A stretch of 64,000 nt of DNA, taken from Timema cristinae (Eukaryota > Arthropoda > Insecta > Phasmatodea > Timematidae). The position numbers were made by a program, and so were the translations under genes. Position 1 is the first letter of the stretch. Each line of letters opens with the position of its first letter. A model generated the notes under the pieces. That model did no database searches. It was not told where the DNA came from and saw nothing but the letters and a program-made list of their open reading frames with translations. The DNA is taken from assembly GCA_039000515.1 (NCBI GenBank), contig JBCFYV010009882.1:48621639-48685638 (forward strand), in the 5' to 3' direction. Shown here in pieces: positions 45,006 through 56,934 of this stretch.

Positions 45006-45734
45006 TACATAATACATAATGGGCTTACACATGTTGCATAGGCCTATAAATATGTATCATACATGTATAAACATCCAAACATGTGTAAACTCACTTAGAA
45101 GTGTCTCATGGATGCAATCAAAAACCCAATTCTAAAATATACTTTTATTCTTAAATAAACAAATATTACTTATGATAACCATCACGTCATTTTAATGAAT
45201 CACATGCCTCTTGTGTAGGCAGGATCGTAAACATAGCCCAAACACCTCTGAAAGAATATTGTTTTAGTCTCAGGAGGGTCGAAGATTCATTTTTTTACAC
45301 GTGGTGCGAGAGCAAAGGAGAAAAGGAAGATTCGGAGATCACTATAAGTACGTTCTCAGAATTAAAACCAAACGCGGGCTATTCTAAGTATTGAAAAAAA
45401 AATATTCATACAATATTACGTTAAATTTGAATAACTGTACAATTTAAACTGTTGTAATACGCCTGTGTCATTTGTCCCCTAGCGAAGAACCTAACCTAAG
45501 ATCTCAAACTGGAACTAGATTTACTTCAATGAATTCATATGCAAATTTTATTGATCTGTTAATTTTGATAGCTCTAAGGTATATTAAATGATAATTTGTA
45601 AATATTTACAACGCAACGTTCATTGTGTAGGCCTATATCTTCTAAAAAGTTTTTATGTAATGATCAGGCTTTAGATAACATTCGATATAATAATAATAAT
45701 AAATTGTAAACATAGCCTCACCTAATATACTCAC
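45006..45734. other. Spacer
   Basis: No feature is supported. A short G+C-richer phrase is present near 45290-45350. Confidence 0.45.
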
Positions 45735-45935
45735 ACTGGTGGTCAAATGGTTTGAGGTGTCAGTCTCACAATATACTGGATTGGCTGTAATAGGAGGTTA
45801 AGCTTTTAATCTCGGCTGGGTGTACCTGGGATGGTTTTCCAAATATGCTAGATCTCAGTGGTTTTCCCATTCCTTCTATTCTCTAATGTAAGCGCACTTC
45901 ATCTAAAAACAGCCTTCATCATTCCTAGACCTAAC
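45735..45935 (+). mobile_element. SINE-C copy, 3' end lost
   Basis: The head CACTGGTGGTCAAATGGTTTGAGGTGTC, then AGGTTAAGCTTTTAATCTCGGCTGGGTGTACCTGGGATGG, then GGTTTTCCCATTCC and CTAGACCTAACCATTAA. The hairpin tail is missing. Confidence 0.7.
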
Positions 45936-46523
45936 CATTAAATATTTCTTGGGCCTGACTTAAATATACCATGTAAGCCTTTGGCAGTTTCATCGCAGGC
46001 TAGATAATATCTTTCCAAAGTCATTATTGAGAGAAAATCAATGCTCAAACTCTGTCTCCAGAAGAACATATACAAAGAAGGGAATGTGACGACATGAATG
46101 CATATATAACTTAAGCCGGTCAACATAAAATGATACGGAAAGCATGGCAATAAATAATCTTACAAGCGTGTAACGAGTTATAGTCAATTAGTCGACGAAA
46201 AATAAAATAAATATCATGTTATTGACGGTGTCACGCATGGCATAATATACGTTTCAGCTCCATCTAGTTTATAGTCCATACGTCTATATGGTAGGAGTGT
46301 ATGTGTGTATGTAAGTGACAGCTAGCAAAAGTTATCAGACCATCTATTAAGTTTGCATTCACTAAACCATTTGATCTGCAAGACCAAACGTTTTATTTTG
46401 AAACTAATATTTTTATTACTATTTCTCTAAGTTTAAAAAAAAATATTTATTTAATTTTTTGGCCATTTATATAAAGATTCAATTATGAATATAATGCTTT
46501 TAAATGTATTATTTTATGCACTA

Positions 46524-46578
46524 TTCTAGTCTGCAGCAAAGGATGCGTCTTAGACCATTTGGCCACCAAAGCGGGTAT
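46524..46578 (-). mobile_element. SINE-C head fragment
   Basis: The minus strand reads ACCCGCTTTGGTGGCCAAATGGTCTAAGACGC then CTGCAGACTAGAAT, the first 55 bases of class C only. Confidence 0.65.
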
Positions 46579-48117
46579 AATCTTTTGTTGTCACAACCGT
46601 GAAGCAAAAAACATAATAATTTCTTTTTTTTTTCTGTCAATAAGAAAGAAAAAGCCAAAAATATAGTAATCCTTAGGTAAGTAATATTAGAAGCGTTTAT
46701 TATTAACACTTTTGATCAATAATATAGTATTGCTAATCAAATAATAATTACCTCCAATTAGGTTGACATTTTTGACTAAATGTAATGACTTCACAAATGG
46801 AAGGTCGTCTACTTCAGCCAAGGAGAAGAAGGCTAAAGGACTCACTAACGTGTAGCCAATTTGCGTCACTCAGTTCGAACAACATGGCTTAAAGATAATG
46901 ATAATAGTGACGTCATACACGTAAAATTAGTCGCCATGATAAAGTAGATCAATTATGTAAAACCATACACCCTAGAGCATACGTGTGTTTCAAGTCTTAA
47001 CGTTATCGTTGAGTAGGGAAATATTACAAAGTATCCACATCAACGTTTCCAAATATTTGTTGATTGTGACCATAAACATAATATGTCCATGCCATGGCAC
47101 TCAAAGGGTCATTACATATAGTTTCAATTGTTTATTATTTTAATATTAGTGTTTATTAAAGTAATTTAATTGAATTCGTTTGAATAACAAAAACATATTT
47201 ATTTCAATAACTGTATAATAAAACCAATTGTAAGGCACACATTTTAATGAAAATGATTAACTTTGTCACGATGTTCGCTAAGGGACCAAAAATACTATTT
47301 CGGTGGCAGTTTCATTCCTGGAGAAAGTTCTTTCGAGTTTGTATTTTGTATCGAATACTATAAACTAAATTGAATCAATTTCAGTAACATTATAATCTCA
47401 CAAATAGAAAACTTACACAATATTCGGGAAATTTGGTAATTGTATAGCACTCACCCAAATTCTAAGATAAGATTACTATTAAAAGCTCAAAGGTGAATTA
47501 TTTTACATAAGTTTTTCATATATTTTTGAGAATTTTGTTTAGAGTATTTTGCAAAAAGTGTAAAAAAAAGTTTATATGGATCTATAAAACCTCTTATTAC
47601 CATGTAAACATAGTTTAAATAGCTTCCAGATAGGGCTATCATTTCTTTTTAAACTTCATTAACCGTAATATGGTTTCGACTTTTTTTATTGTTAAGGAAG
47701 ATTTTATCATTTTAGTTTTCAATTATATTATGTTAAATCTTTCAAATCTTAAATTATACTTTTTCAAATATAATATTATAAAAATTCCTATTCATCCTAT
47801 TTTAAGGTTATAAAGGCCCTATATATTATATATAGCCTACTTTGAGTTTTGTTCTTTCGATAAGTGTGGACCCATGTGTTGTGTTAGGTAAACAATTGAA
47901 AGTACTGTACAATGCTAACTCATGGGTACGTAGTTAAACAAATGCAAGTTAAATATTTATAAATGGAGCTAGTTAATTTAAATTACAATAACGAAAATGT
48001 TGAATTGCCTGTATCTCTGTGTGAGTTAGTTTGCGGACCTATTTTTAATTTTACTTTTTTATTTATTTGAGTGAGTACTAGAAGATACGAAAATTATGAA
48101 CAATATTTGTATCATCT
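46579..48117. other. AT-rich spacer
   Basis: A minus-strand frame at 46687-46869 (SPLAFFSLAEVDDLPFVKSL) followed by a GTAATT donor-like site was considered but is too weak to call. The rest is empty. Confidence 0.4.
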
Positions 48118-48164
<47 letters not shown>

Positions 48165-48337
48165 TATATATATATAAGATATATATGATTTATATATACA
48201 TTTTATACGATGGATATATATAATATATATAAATATATATAATTTATTACATATATATTTATATATAATATATTTAAATATATATAATTTATTACATACA
48301 TATAAATATATAGGTTAGGATATAATCGATATATGTA

Positions 48338-48388
<51 letters not shown>

Positions 48389-48520
48389 ATACATAATTAT
48401 ATATGATATATATAATATAATATATGTGTATAATTTATTTGTATAATACATATAATATATATTTATATGTGGCCTATACAGTATATGAATTATATCATAC
48501 ATAGAGTATATATTATTTAG
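48118..48520. repeat. (TA)n and AT-rich palindromic satellite
   Basis: Runs of TA at 48118-48162 and 48340-48385 are joined by variants such as TATATTTATATATAATATATTTAAATATATATAATTTATTACATA, repeated twice (48225-48300). The 99-codon Tyr/Ile frame is an artefact. Confidence 0.95.
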
Positions 48521-48544
48521 AATATTTTATACGTAGCTATCTTT

Positions 48545-49045
48545 ACTTTCTCGTTACCTCACAGGTAGAGAAAGTATTGTGATAATCAAAAATATTGAAC
48601 TCGATATTTTGATGAATTTCGACTTTTCATAGCTCCCAAAATCCTAAAAAGTGGTTTTTGCAATGCAGTCTGTCTGTCCATCTGTATGTCTGTACCTTGT
48701 AGTAGAGCCTAAACAATTCTACGGATCAGGCTAAAACTTGGTATCTAGGGTTTTCATAGGGTTGCCCTGAGGGATATTTGGAATTGGATATCTAGCCCTA
48801 AAATTAAGAGTAGTTTACTGAAGGGCTAAAAGAGAAAAAATCAATTTTAATAAAACCAGCTATAACGCTTTTGATTAAATTTGGTTTCTAAACATTCATT
48901 AATATTACAAACAAAATGGCTACTCTCAAATTTCGTCGAAATTACTTTAAAGGTTCCTTTAAAAGTCTGATGTGTAAATTATCTTTTTTTTTTGCATATC
49001 TCCGTAACTCTTTGAGATAGTAAATTACTTATCATTGAAAATAGG
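48545..49045 (-). repeat. Dispersed repeat R1, inverted copy
   Basis: The minus strand reproduces R1: GCATATCTCCGTAACTC-complement first, then AAAATTGATTTTTTC, ACCAAGTTTTAGCCTGATCCG, the degenerate GACA run (complement of CTGTCTGTCCATCTG), CACTTTTTAGGATTTTGGG and CAAAATATCGAGTTC. Confidence 0.75.
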
Positions 49046-49329
49046 ATAAAGGTGGGAGGGATGCCGCATGTTTCTAAATTATCAAATAAAACTAAAACTG
49101 TAACAGCAAAAAATGTTTTAATGCTCTATTTTGAATCCTTCATACATGTTCTCATAACTAATATATTTCTTATATACAAAATAGAAGTTTAGAGTTAAAA
49201 TTATTTATTTGAAAAAATTATAACAATAGGCCTTCTCTCCAACAGGAGTGTGTAAGATGCCACAATGGGGGTGGGAGAGATGGCTTATGTAATATTTCAT
49301 TAACTTTTTAGTTTTTGGCGTTTATTTTT

Positions 49330-51056
49330 TGTAGATGACTCTTATTTGTTTTCTATTTTCCTTCCTCCCACAAACTGTGCATGGCTCATGTAATCACTTG
49401 AAACAAATAACGCATTGAATCCAGTCCACTGTAGACTTGGTTTCCTTAAATATTTACAAATATTCCACAGATTCAGCCTCATTGGAATTTTCATATTCCT
49501 TACTTTCAGATGAAAGAGATGAGATTTCATCTAAGAATGATGATCTCTCTGCCTTTTTAAGTCCACGGGAGCTTCTTGGTGGGGTGGGTCTATTAAGACT
49601 GTGTAGTTTTTGTGCTTCCTGTTGGCGATTAGTCACTTTTAATTTCCTCCCTTCAATAAAACTTTTCCCTATAATAACGACAGCTGATTGCTTTCGGCGA
49701 GAAAGCACTGCCATTGGCATCTTTGGTATAGGTGATATTTTCTCAAGGACTTTCTTAGGAGTGAGGGGTGTGGTTGGATCTACTTGATGATTGGTTTCCA
49801 TACGGGATTGCTCACCACCATTTGAAGAAGTACAAGGATGAGGATCTGTAATAGTGGAACTTAGTTCATTTGGAATATTTATGAGTGAATTATCTTCGGA
49901 TATTGCAAAAGCATGATCTGTAATTGCACAAAATCCTGCTACTCCAGTTGCATTGATGCATTTGATTAAGCATGGCAAAGAAACTTACCAAATTGCAAGC
50001 GAGTAATCTTCCGTTTCTTATTTGCCATCATCTAACTTTGGCAAGCCTGACAAAAGTAAGTTTTTAGGGGTTTGATAAAGGGTCGATCTAAAAGCTGAAA
50101 GTAATGTGTAGTGTGGCTTGGTAAACATAGAAGAACTATGTCGCGCTTTACCGCAATTTCCAACATCTTGTAACAGTTCATGTGAGATGCATGGCCATCT
50201 AAAATAAGAAAAGTTTTTCCAGCAGATTTTCAGGGTGCCAAATTATTTTTAAGCTAATCCATAAATATTTCTTAATTTACATAGGCTGATTTCTTGCTCT
50301 TAGCTACAACAGATCCAGGAGGCATTCCATCTAAATCTCGGATTTCTTATTTACCCCTTTAAAAATACAATAGGGAGGTAAAAAGTTGCCTTCGGCGTTT
50401 GTTCAAGCTATCACAGAAATTGTTTCCTCTTTTTCCCCTGAAGTGATAATATAAACATCCTTACTACATTTTACTGCCAAAACCTTATCTGGCTTATTGT
50501 TAAGTTGTCAGTCGGTCTCATATACATTATAGATGTTTGCTGGTGTTATCGTCAGTTCATGTTCTTCTAGCATTCTGGTCAATAGATCAAAATATTGATT
50601 CACCTCCTCCCGGTTCATTCCTTGGGCTCTAGCAATAGAAATTCCTTCTGCTTTCCTAATTTAAAGTCATGGATTACGCTCCATGAAAGATTTGAACCAA
50701 TCACGGCCAGCTGATTGCTTCTCGGTATTAAAATGTGTTTTTAAGCCACATTGAACACTAAGGTCAAATAACAGTTTTTGAACGGTTTTTATAACAGGAG
50801 CAAATCCTGCAACTTGTAATCTTTAAATATGAAGAATCAGTTTTGTTTCAGTTTCACGCCCTAAGGATGATAAAGGACCTAACTAACATTTTTAGCGTTA
50901 TTTAAAACTAGCCTTCTTCGAAGAGATCTTTATGGAATACTAAAGTTTCTTCTGGCTTGCCTAGTTTTTTTTTTCAACAACAGAACGCATAGCTTTATTA
51001 AGTTCTTCTTGTGTCCACGCTGTTCGGTTACTTCTTCGTTTATAGACGCAAGGCAT
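49330..51056 (-). pseudogene. Pogo/Tigger-type DDE transposase, inactivated
   Basis: The minus strand from 51056 starts MPCVYKRRSNRTAWTQEEL, the Psq/CENP-B type helix-turn-helix start. After a frame change at a run of A (about 50965-50974) it continues with scattered pieces: DWFKSFMERNP; RAQGMNREEVNQYFDLLTRM; ANIYNVYETD-stop-QLNNKPDKV; KDVYIITSGEKEE; ANAEGNF-like NAEGNFLPPYCIFKG; FLILDGHASH (Asp codon 50197); LPSHTTHYFQLLDRPF (50086); KRKITRLQFGKF; GVAGFCAITDHAFAISE; EKISPIPKMP; and a final DWIQCVICFK..HEPCTVCG zinc motif near 49370-49425. The spacing of the last two acidic residues is 36 (DD36D). The first catalytic Asp is Tyr here (50520-50522), followed by a stop. Multiple further stops are present. 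Terminal repeats were not found. Confidence 0.88.
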
Positions 51057-52560
51057 CTTCACTAAAATATAATATATTTAATATTAATATAACTACTATT
51101 TTGGGTAGTTACTATCTCATTTATTTAATAAAGCAAATAATGAGGCGCGGTGTCTCCCCTCAATTGGCATGCGACATCCATCCCAAACCTAAGGGAGAGA
51201 TGCCGCACCAATCTACGAGGGGGGAAACATGGCTGACACAGGTGAGACACAGAACACAGTAAGAAGAGTCACTCTTTTATCCTAAGAAATAACAATATTA
51301 ACGTTAAGTTCATTGTTTCATTATAGTATACATAGAGAAAGATTTACTTTTAAAATGTTTGTTACTCACCAAATCACTATTGTCCAAACAAAAACAGAGA
51401 GCTTCTTAGATTTTACTTGTACGGAGATAAATTTTTTGGTAAAACTACTGGAACTAGCGTAACTATATTTTTGAGTGGAAGTGCAGTGGCAGTCAAATAT
51501 TATTTGAAAGTAGGCCTATTTGATTATATTTTCTAGTTTATAAAACATACATTATTCCTACTAAAGATGATGTAGTTGTCTTACGGGATCGATTATAATT
51601 TGTAATGATATCGACTGACTGGTCGATCGTAATCTAACAGTTGTCAATTTCTTGTCTAGAATAACTAGATTGTATAGGTACTTAGTGCACACAATATAAG
51701 TTTTGTTGTCATTTTGTAATAGGGGAAAATCCTTTGATGGAGTTTTTGCTTGGGGATTTAAAATATATGTTTAACCCTCTTACTAGACACACATAATGAA
51801 AATATGTAATGCTTAGTTAGACCATAAGCATGATCGTGGAGGCGTTGTGCTTCAAACGTTATCCAAATCTACTCTGTGTGACTTCTGTTACAATCCTGAA
51901 TTAGTAGGAGATGGAATTTTATAAAACTAGGCTTGCAGTACTTGCTGTAGTAGTGAATTTTAAACCAACCAATTTGAAGGAAAGAAATTAGCGGTATTTA
52001 TAAAATAGTTAGCTACCAGAAAAAAGTCTTGTGTGTCTGTTTTTACACAGTTTGTCTATCTGAAAGTACAGATAACCTAATAATATACGCTGACTACTAA
52101 AAGGAAACTGACTGGAAAAGGGAGGGGGAAAGGGGGCAGGGAAAGCTCTCATCACGCATTCAAACTTTTAAATTTAATATTTGAACCATACCCGGGAACA
52201 TTTTTAGAATAAGATTTCTGAAAGAACTCTTATATATATATATATATAAACACCAAATATATATACAAATCAAATATTCTTATAAAAATGCATAAGCTCA
52301 ATTTATATTTTAGACAAAAAATTGAAATAATTAATTGCGCATTTAATACAAAGGCTACCCGCGCCTGTGCGCAAGAGCACAAAGTCTTTAATACCATCTA
52401 TCATTGTATGTTACTTGCAGGAAGTTTGGGGATTGACTAACAACTGGTTCTACTTGGATGTTTTTTTTCTAAATGGTTTTCCTAATCTCCCTCCACAAAA
52501 ATGCTGGTATTCCACGGACCACGTTCTGCTACCATTCTGGGCTATCTGCATACTTACAAT
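51057..52560. other. Flank of the pogo relic and AT-rich spacer
   Basis: GAGAGATGCCGCACC (51187) echoes GAGGGATGCCGCATG (49057) on the other side of the transposase in the same orientation. It may mark related noncoding ends of the element. SINE-body-like CTAAATGGTTTTCCTAATCTCCCTCCACAAAAATGC lies at 52470-52505. Confidence 0.35.
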
Positions 52561-52561
52561 G

Positions 52562-52731
52562 AGGGGGTAGTGATAAAGAAGGTATTATTTAGAACAAAAT
52601 GGAGCCACATTTGAGTCTGTGTGTGTTTGAGAAGAGTGGGGGTAGGGAGAGGGGGTATGGAGATCTATAAAGGAAAAAAAAACACTTTAGTACACATGAC
52701 AAGGACTAGAACTCAAAAATCCGTTAAAATA
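52562..52731 (-). mobile_element. Degenerate SINE-A/C copy
   Basis: GTGATAAAGAAGGTATTATTTAGAAC, GGAGCCACATTTGAGTC, the AAAAAACACTTTAGTACACATGAC block and AGGACTAGAACTCAAAAATCC keep the class order on the minus strand. The head is cut by the hAT-like element. Confidence 0.5.
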
Positions 52732-53285
52732 GACTAGACCAGGGATGGCATAACTTTTACGACTAGAGTAACATTTAAGAACAAGCTGAATTTTGGACTA
52801 ATCTAATATTGAAATTTTTAATGAGTATTTAAAATAAAATCTGTTAAATATTATGAAATGTAGTGAATAGCTCAAATAAAATGACCAACATTTTAATAAT
52901 GTCTAAATTTTAAGGAAGGAAAATTGATTAACTTGTAAAGTTATTGTTTTAGAGATTATTAATTTCAATTTCTTAAAGTAAAAACATTGGAAGCAGTTCC
53001 TTCAGTGAAAAAAAATACAACAATCTGGTATATTTCGTATTATAGTTTTTTTAGTTTATGTTTTGTTCATAACTTGTCTTCAGCAGTACACAAGATGCAC
53101 TTAGAATACGATCAAAGATTATTTATAGCAGTTGGCTTCAAAGATATTATTGTAATATGACATTGAATGATATGTCAGTCGAAATATTAATGAAACGCAT
53201 TATTTTTATCACGTTGGGACATTTTTTATTTAATGTTTTTCTTCCCATTGTCATCGTGGATAGATTTATCATTCCTGGACTAGAC
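52732..53285. mobile_element. hAT-like miniature element with perfect 8-bp duplication
   Basis: CAGGGATGGCATAAC (52740) and the inverted right end CAGGAATGATAAATC (complement ending 53277) are bounded by identical GACTAGAC at 52732-52739 and 53278-53285. The target length and CAGGG/A start fit hAT. The interior is 538 bp without a transposase. It inserted into the SINE remnant to its left. Confidence 0.78.
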
Positions 53286-53695
53286 GATACTAACTCCTCC
53301 GCTCGTATGCCCAATTGAGTCAGTCAAATGCAAATACAATTCCTCTTAAATTCTACGTTTTTTATCATTACAAAATTAGTGTAAATATGTTTCTTACTCG
53401 GATCGGTTATAGGACCAGATTAAATAAAACACATGCACAAAGGCTATTAGCTATGTATTACTATGTGTTGGGATGAAAAGGGGGAATTAGACAAATGAAA
53501 TCGCATTGGAATAGAAAGAGAATAGGAAAAATATAATAAAAAATAGCCTGTGGAAAACTTTTCTCAATGGACAGGACCAGGATTTTAGCCTTGATCTCTG
53601 CATCTGAGTTGACCAAGGGCTAAACGCATACATGAATCATGCAACTATGATAAGAATGATAAAGATAGAATGATTTAAAATTAAGTCTACCAAAA
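53286..53695. other. Spacer with possible tRNA-like remnant
   Basis: GGACCAGGATTTTAGCCTTGATCTC and GACCAAGGGCTAAACGC near 53573-53630 recall a reversed pol III head, but the copy is too decayed to classify. Confidence 0.35.
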
Positions 53696-53696
53696 T

Positions 53697-53840
53697 TGGC
53701 GTGGAGGAAGAATAGGAAACCATTTAGGAAAAAAACAACCTTAGAATACCCGACCGGGATTCGAATCCTTAAATTCCCGTGATTGGAAATACAGTTTCTA
53801 TGAAAGTGACGCGTTAGACCATGTGACTATTGATGCAGGT
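53697..53840 (-). mobile_element. SINE-C 5' half
   Basis: GCGTGGAGGAAGAATAGGAAACC, the B box CGGGATTCGAATCCTTAAATTCC (53756-53778) and the head CATCAATAGTCACATGGTCTAACGCG (minus) are present. The 3' tail is missing. Confidence 0.75.
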
Positions 53841-54135
53841 AATATAAAATTTAATTATAGAATATGATGTGGACATTTTCTGGATCTTTATCTATCTTCC
53901 AGACAGATAGTCGGTTGAAATAAAAGCTAAGAGGGAGAGAGAATGTAGGATTAACCAAAGTTGATTGTATAAATAAGGCTGGATGGTAGTGAGGTAGAAG
54001 GGAAAAAATAGGAAGAAAAGCAAAGCTATGATTTAAGAAACGGAATAGATTGAAATATATTTCCCAGTAAAGCTTTTAAACTATGAAAAATTAATACCAA
54101 TTCTTTGATGAATGATCTATATGTGGTTTGCCACC
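53841..54135. other. Spacer
   Basis: Purine-rich on the plus strand near 53925-54040. No gene. Confidence 0.4.
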
Positions 54136-54509
54136 CTTTAGACCAGGGGTTTGCAACATATTTAATATCGCAGACCGTATGAGCTTAAAAAAGTTGGTGG
54201 GCCGTATGATTTTAATAAAATATCTATAAAAAAATTAACATAGGAGTTAGGGGGGTTGGGTATAATAACTTTTCAGGGTCAATTAGTTATTAGCAGCTTT
54301 TACCTGTCAGTGAAGGGCCCAGACAGGGAAGTGTTGATTTAAGGGTTGTCAAACCTATGTATAATTTAAGGTGGGATACACCTGAAAGAATGAACCTTAA
54401 TAAATATACTGTACAAACATTTTCCTTAAATCATTTGCAGGTCATATAAAATAAATTGGTTGACTAGATCTGACCCGTGGTCCTTGAGTTGCCAACCGCA
54501 GATCTAGAC
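54136..54509. mobile_element. hAT-like miniature element
   Basis: CAGGGGTTTGCAAC (54144) pairs with GTTGCCAACCGCAG (ends 54501), and GGGCCGTATG lies inside. Flanks CTTTAGAC and ATCTAGAC (54136-54143, 54502-54509) agree at six of eight bases. No coding capacity. Confidence 0.65.
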
Positions 54510-54554
54510 GATAAAAAAAATACAAAGCAGGCAAAATTTACAAAAAGTATATCC

Positions 54555-54592
54555 AAGATTGCGTATAACCCGACCCGTAGTAAGACGCGGTG

Positions 54593-54637
<45 letters not shown>
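54555..54637 (+). mobile_element. SINE tail fragment with expanded (AAT)n
   Basis: ATTGCGTATAACCCGACCCGTAGTAAGACGCGGTGATAATAAT.. is the shared 3' domain followed by about 15 AAT units to 54637. Only the tail is present, and it faces the SINE-B tail at 54716. Confidence 0.8.
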
Positions 54638-54712
54638 TATTCAAGATGTAGTCTAACTGTAAGAATTTGGTTAGTTTTAAAATAATAGCTGCAGAAAAAG
54701 TTGCTTTACGTA

Positions 54713-55008
54713 TTATTATTATTATTAGCACCGCGTCTTACTACCCGTTCGGGTTATACAAACTTACGCTAATGTGTAATGGTAGGGTGATTGAGAGATG
54801 AAATGGATGACCTACAGTTTAAAGTGAAATCCGAACCACGGTGGAGGCCTGGCATTCCTCACATTCACAAGTTGTGATTAATACACGTCTTGTGAGAGGT
54901 GAAGGAAGGGTTTGGTAATCAAATAAATCTGTGCCGGGACCGAAGATTGAACCCCGGACCCCAGCATAGAAGTCCGTCACCTTACCCCTAGACCACCAGG
55001 TCACCTTA
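54713..55008 (-). mobile_element. SINE-B, full length
   Basis: The tail TTATTATTATTATTAGCACCGCGTC begins at 54711-54735, with CTACCCGTTCGGGTTATAC (hairpin intact). The body follows, then the head at 54940-55005: on the minus strand GGTGACCTGGTGGTCTAGGGGTAAGGTGACGG (A box) and GGGGTTCAATCTTCGGTCCCGG (B box). Confidence 0.93.
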
Positions 55009-55409
55009 TTTACGTATTAAAATATGAAATAAGATTTTGTGGCCTTTTTAAATGTCAAATCATACTTATGCTATCCCTTCATATAATAGTTTGTTAACAT
55101 TGGCATGTTACATAGAGATAGAATGGAAGGTGACTCATTTATTCTTGAAAATTTACCAAGGAATGACATTTACTGAAACAAATAGTAAAATTAAGGAGTA
55201 AAACGAGGGAGAGGGCCAAGTTGAAAACGTAAGGGTAAAAAATGAAGCGTAGGAAGTTTAGAATAAGAGAAAAGTATTTTTAAAGGGGTTTGTTTAGGAG
55301 AGGGCGTGTTAAAAATGGCGTTTGAATATGCGAGTGTGTGTGTGTGTGTGTGTGTGTGTGCATTCGGGGTATCAGCCATGTTGCCAAGTCTTGCTAACAG
55401 AGGTGCGAG

Positions 55410-55423
55410 GTTGCCATGGCGAC
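55410..55423 (+). promoter_or_regulatory. X-box-like RFX site
   Basis: GTTGCCATGGCGAC differs at one position from the palindromic RFX consensus GTTGCCATGGCAAC. Confidence 0.35.
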
Positions 55424-55482
55424 GGGGCAGTGGCCGACACCCTACGAACTTAAGTGGGAGAGGGGGTGACGAAGAGGGGGGT

Positions 55483-55496
55483 GTTGCCATGGTGAC
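55483..55496 (+). promoter_or_regulatory. Second X-box-like RFX site
   Basis: GTTGCCATGGTGAC has the same half site GTTGCC and a near match to the second half, 73 bp downstream of the first. Confidence 0.33.
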
Positions 55497-55842
55497 GGTC
55501 ACCTCACCCTGTGAAAAGTGGGGTGAGTAGACTAGTGACAGCCGGGGGTCCAGGGGCTGTATATTTAGGGGGGATAAAGAGGAGAGTCGATGTAGAAAAA
55601 AAAGTAGCTGCGCCACCTGCTGGTGATCAATATCAACATCAAGTCTGAATGGAGTGACACCCCGTTCAAATCTCTCCAAGGGAAATTTCGCCAATCGGCT
55701 GAATGTTACAATACTTAGGCCAAACAATTATATACTCTCAAACTTACTAATAAACCAAAACAGAATCGCAGTATTGGTGAATAATATAATCACGTGACGT
55801 CAAGCAAACGTTAAAATGGATTTCAATATTTGCCTAAACCAG

Positions 55843-56010
55843 GTCTTAATACCCATCCAGAGTATCCATATTTATTTACACTAATGGTTAAGGGATGAGG
55901 TAGGTATGTTTCAGGGTGAATGTACCGGTATTAGCATGAAGATAAAGTGGAATTTCATTTAGGAAAAAATACCATCAATATATCACGTCATTATTAAAAC
56001 CTAGACCCTC
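55843..56010 (-). mobile_element. SINE-A/C, decayed
   Basis: CAGGTCTTAATACCCATCCAGAGTATCC is the reversed tail. ACACTAATGGTTAAGGGATGAGGTAGG and CATTTAGGAAAAAATACCATCAATATATC keep the order. The B box is not recognisable. Confidence 0.6.
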
Positions 56011-56934
56011 TCGCAACTTTAAAATCAGACTAGTTGTTCCTTACGTTTATTCAGCATGAGCACTGATGCAATTTTCAATAAAATGTATAATTAAAACAGT
56101 TAACAAGATTTTTTTGGACATTGGCGTATTTATTGCAACAACATTGAGTGAATAAACTGGCTTAGCTATTTAGAAGTGATCCGTTTACATACGTCTTAAA
56201 ATAATCCCAAAACTATTTGTGAAAAAATGTAAATGTGGTATTTTGTTTTATTATTAACTTAAAGAATATCATAAGCTATTATTAATACAAATTATTATTA
56301 CTATTACTACTATTGATATTTAGATTTGACTATAGATTTCATAAATTTGATTTTTATAGCTGAAGAAGAATATAATTTATAGTGTTATTTCAGCAACACC
56401 CCCATCGATAAATATTTTAAATTGAAATTTACCTAAAATGTCTATCTAAGCCCCTTATAAATAAATGTTATTTAAATAAAACGAATCTTTTACTTATGAT
56501 GTGACGTATTTTCCATCTGTAATTTGTTTGTTTTAGTTAATTTTGTAACCGTTAAATGCTGGCCTGTTAGAGGTGATTTTTGTTTACCGCTAGTTACACA
56601 GATATATAACATAACTTGAATTGATATTTAAAAAAAACAAATAATTTTTTTTAGCCGAATTGCCCTGTCCAGAGAAATCAAACAGTTTGGACAAATCATT
56701 TGAATAAACAATCCTTTTACAGTTTGGTAATAGGAAGTTAAAAAAATTGTATACATACTATGTTTAAAGCTTATATAATTATGTATAGGCTTGATTTGTT
56801 TATATTTATCAGTGGAAATTGAGCATCTTGAAGGTGTATATAATCAGAACTATTTTTGTTGTTGTAATCATTCTTCAAAGACGAGTACGGCTAAATAGAT
56901 TCTACCTACATAATATACCGTCACTTAAACAACA
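56011..56934. other. AT-rich spacer, including possible LINE 3' flank
   Basis: No feature is supported. The 3' untranslated part of the LINE tail at 56935 would lie here. Confidence 0.4.

Larger units (their letters stand above)
55190..55730. other. G+C-rich island with (TG)n
   Basis: This block is markedly richer in G and C than its flanks: GGTTGCCATGGCGACGGGGC, GTGGGAGAGGGGGTGACG, CAGCCGGGGGTCCAGGGGC. A (GT)n run lies at about 55333-55360. The 178-codon minus frame is Pro/Leu/Ser-rich with THTHTH from the dinucleotide repeat, and I do not trust it as a protein. It is possibly a promoter or CpG-type island; no adjacent exon was found. Confidence 0.4.

Noticed and set aside
46687..46869. Possible exon ending in a GTAATT donor
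   Set aside because: The donor is weak, no acceptor is convincing, and the peptide is not distinctive.
48203..48502. 99-codon open frame, Tyr/Ile-rich
   Set aside because: It is the translation of a (TA)n satellite with no coding character.
55191..55727. 178-codon minus-strand frame
   Set aside because: Biased Pro/Leu/Ser composition driven by G+C-rich DNA and a TG repeat (THTHTH). No domain or splice evidence.
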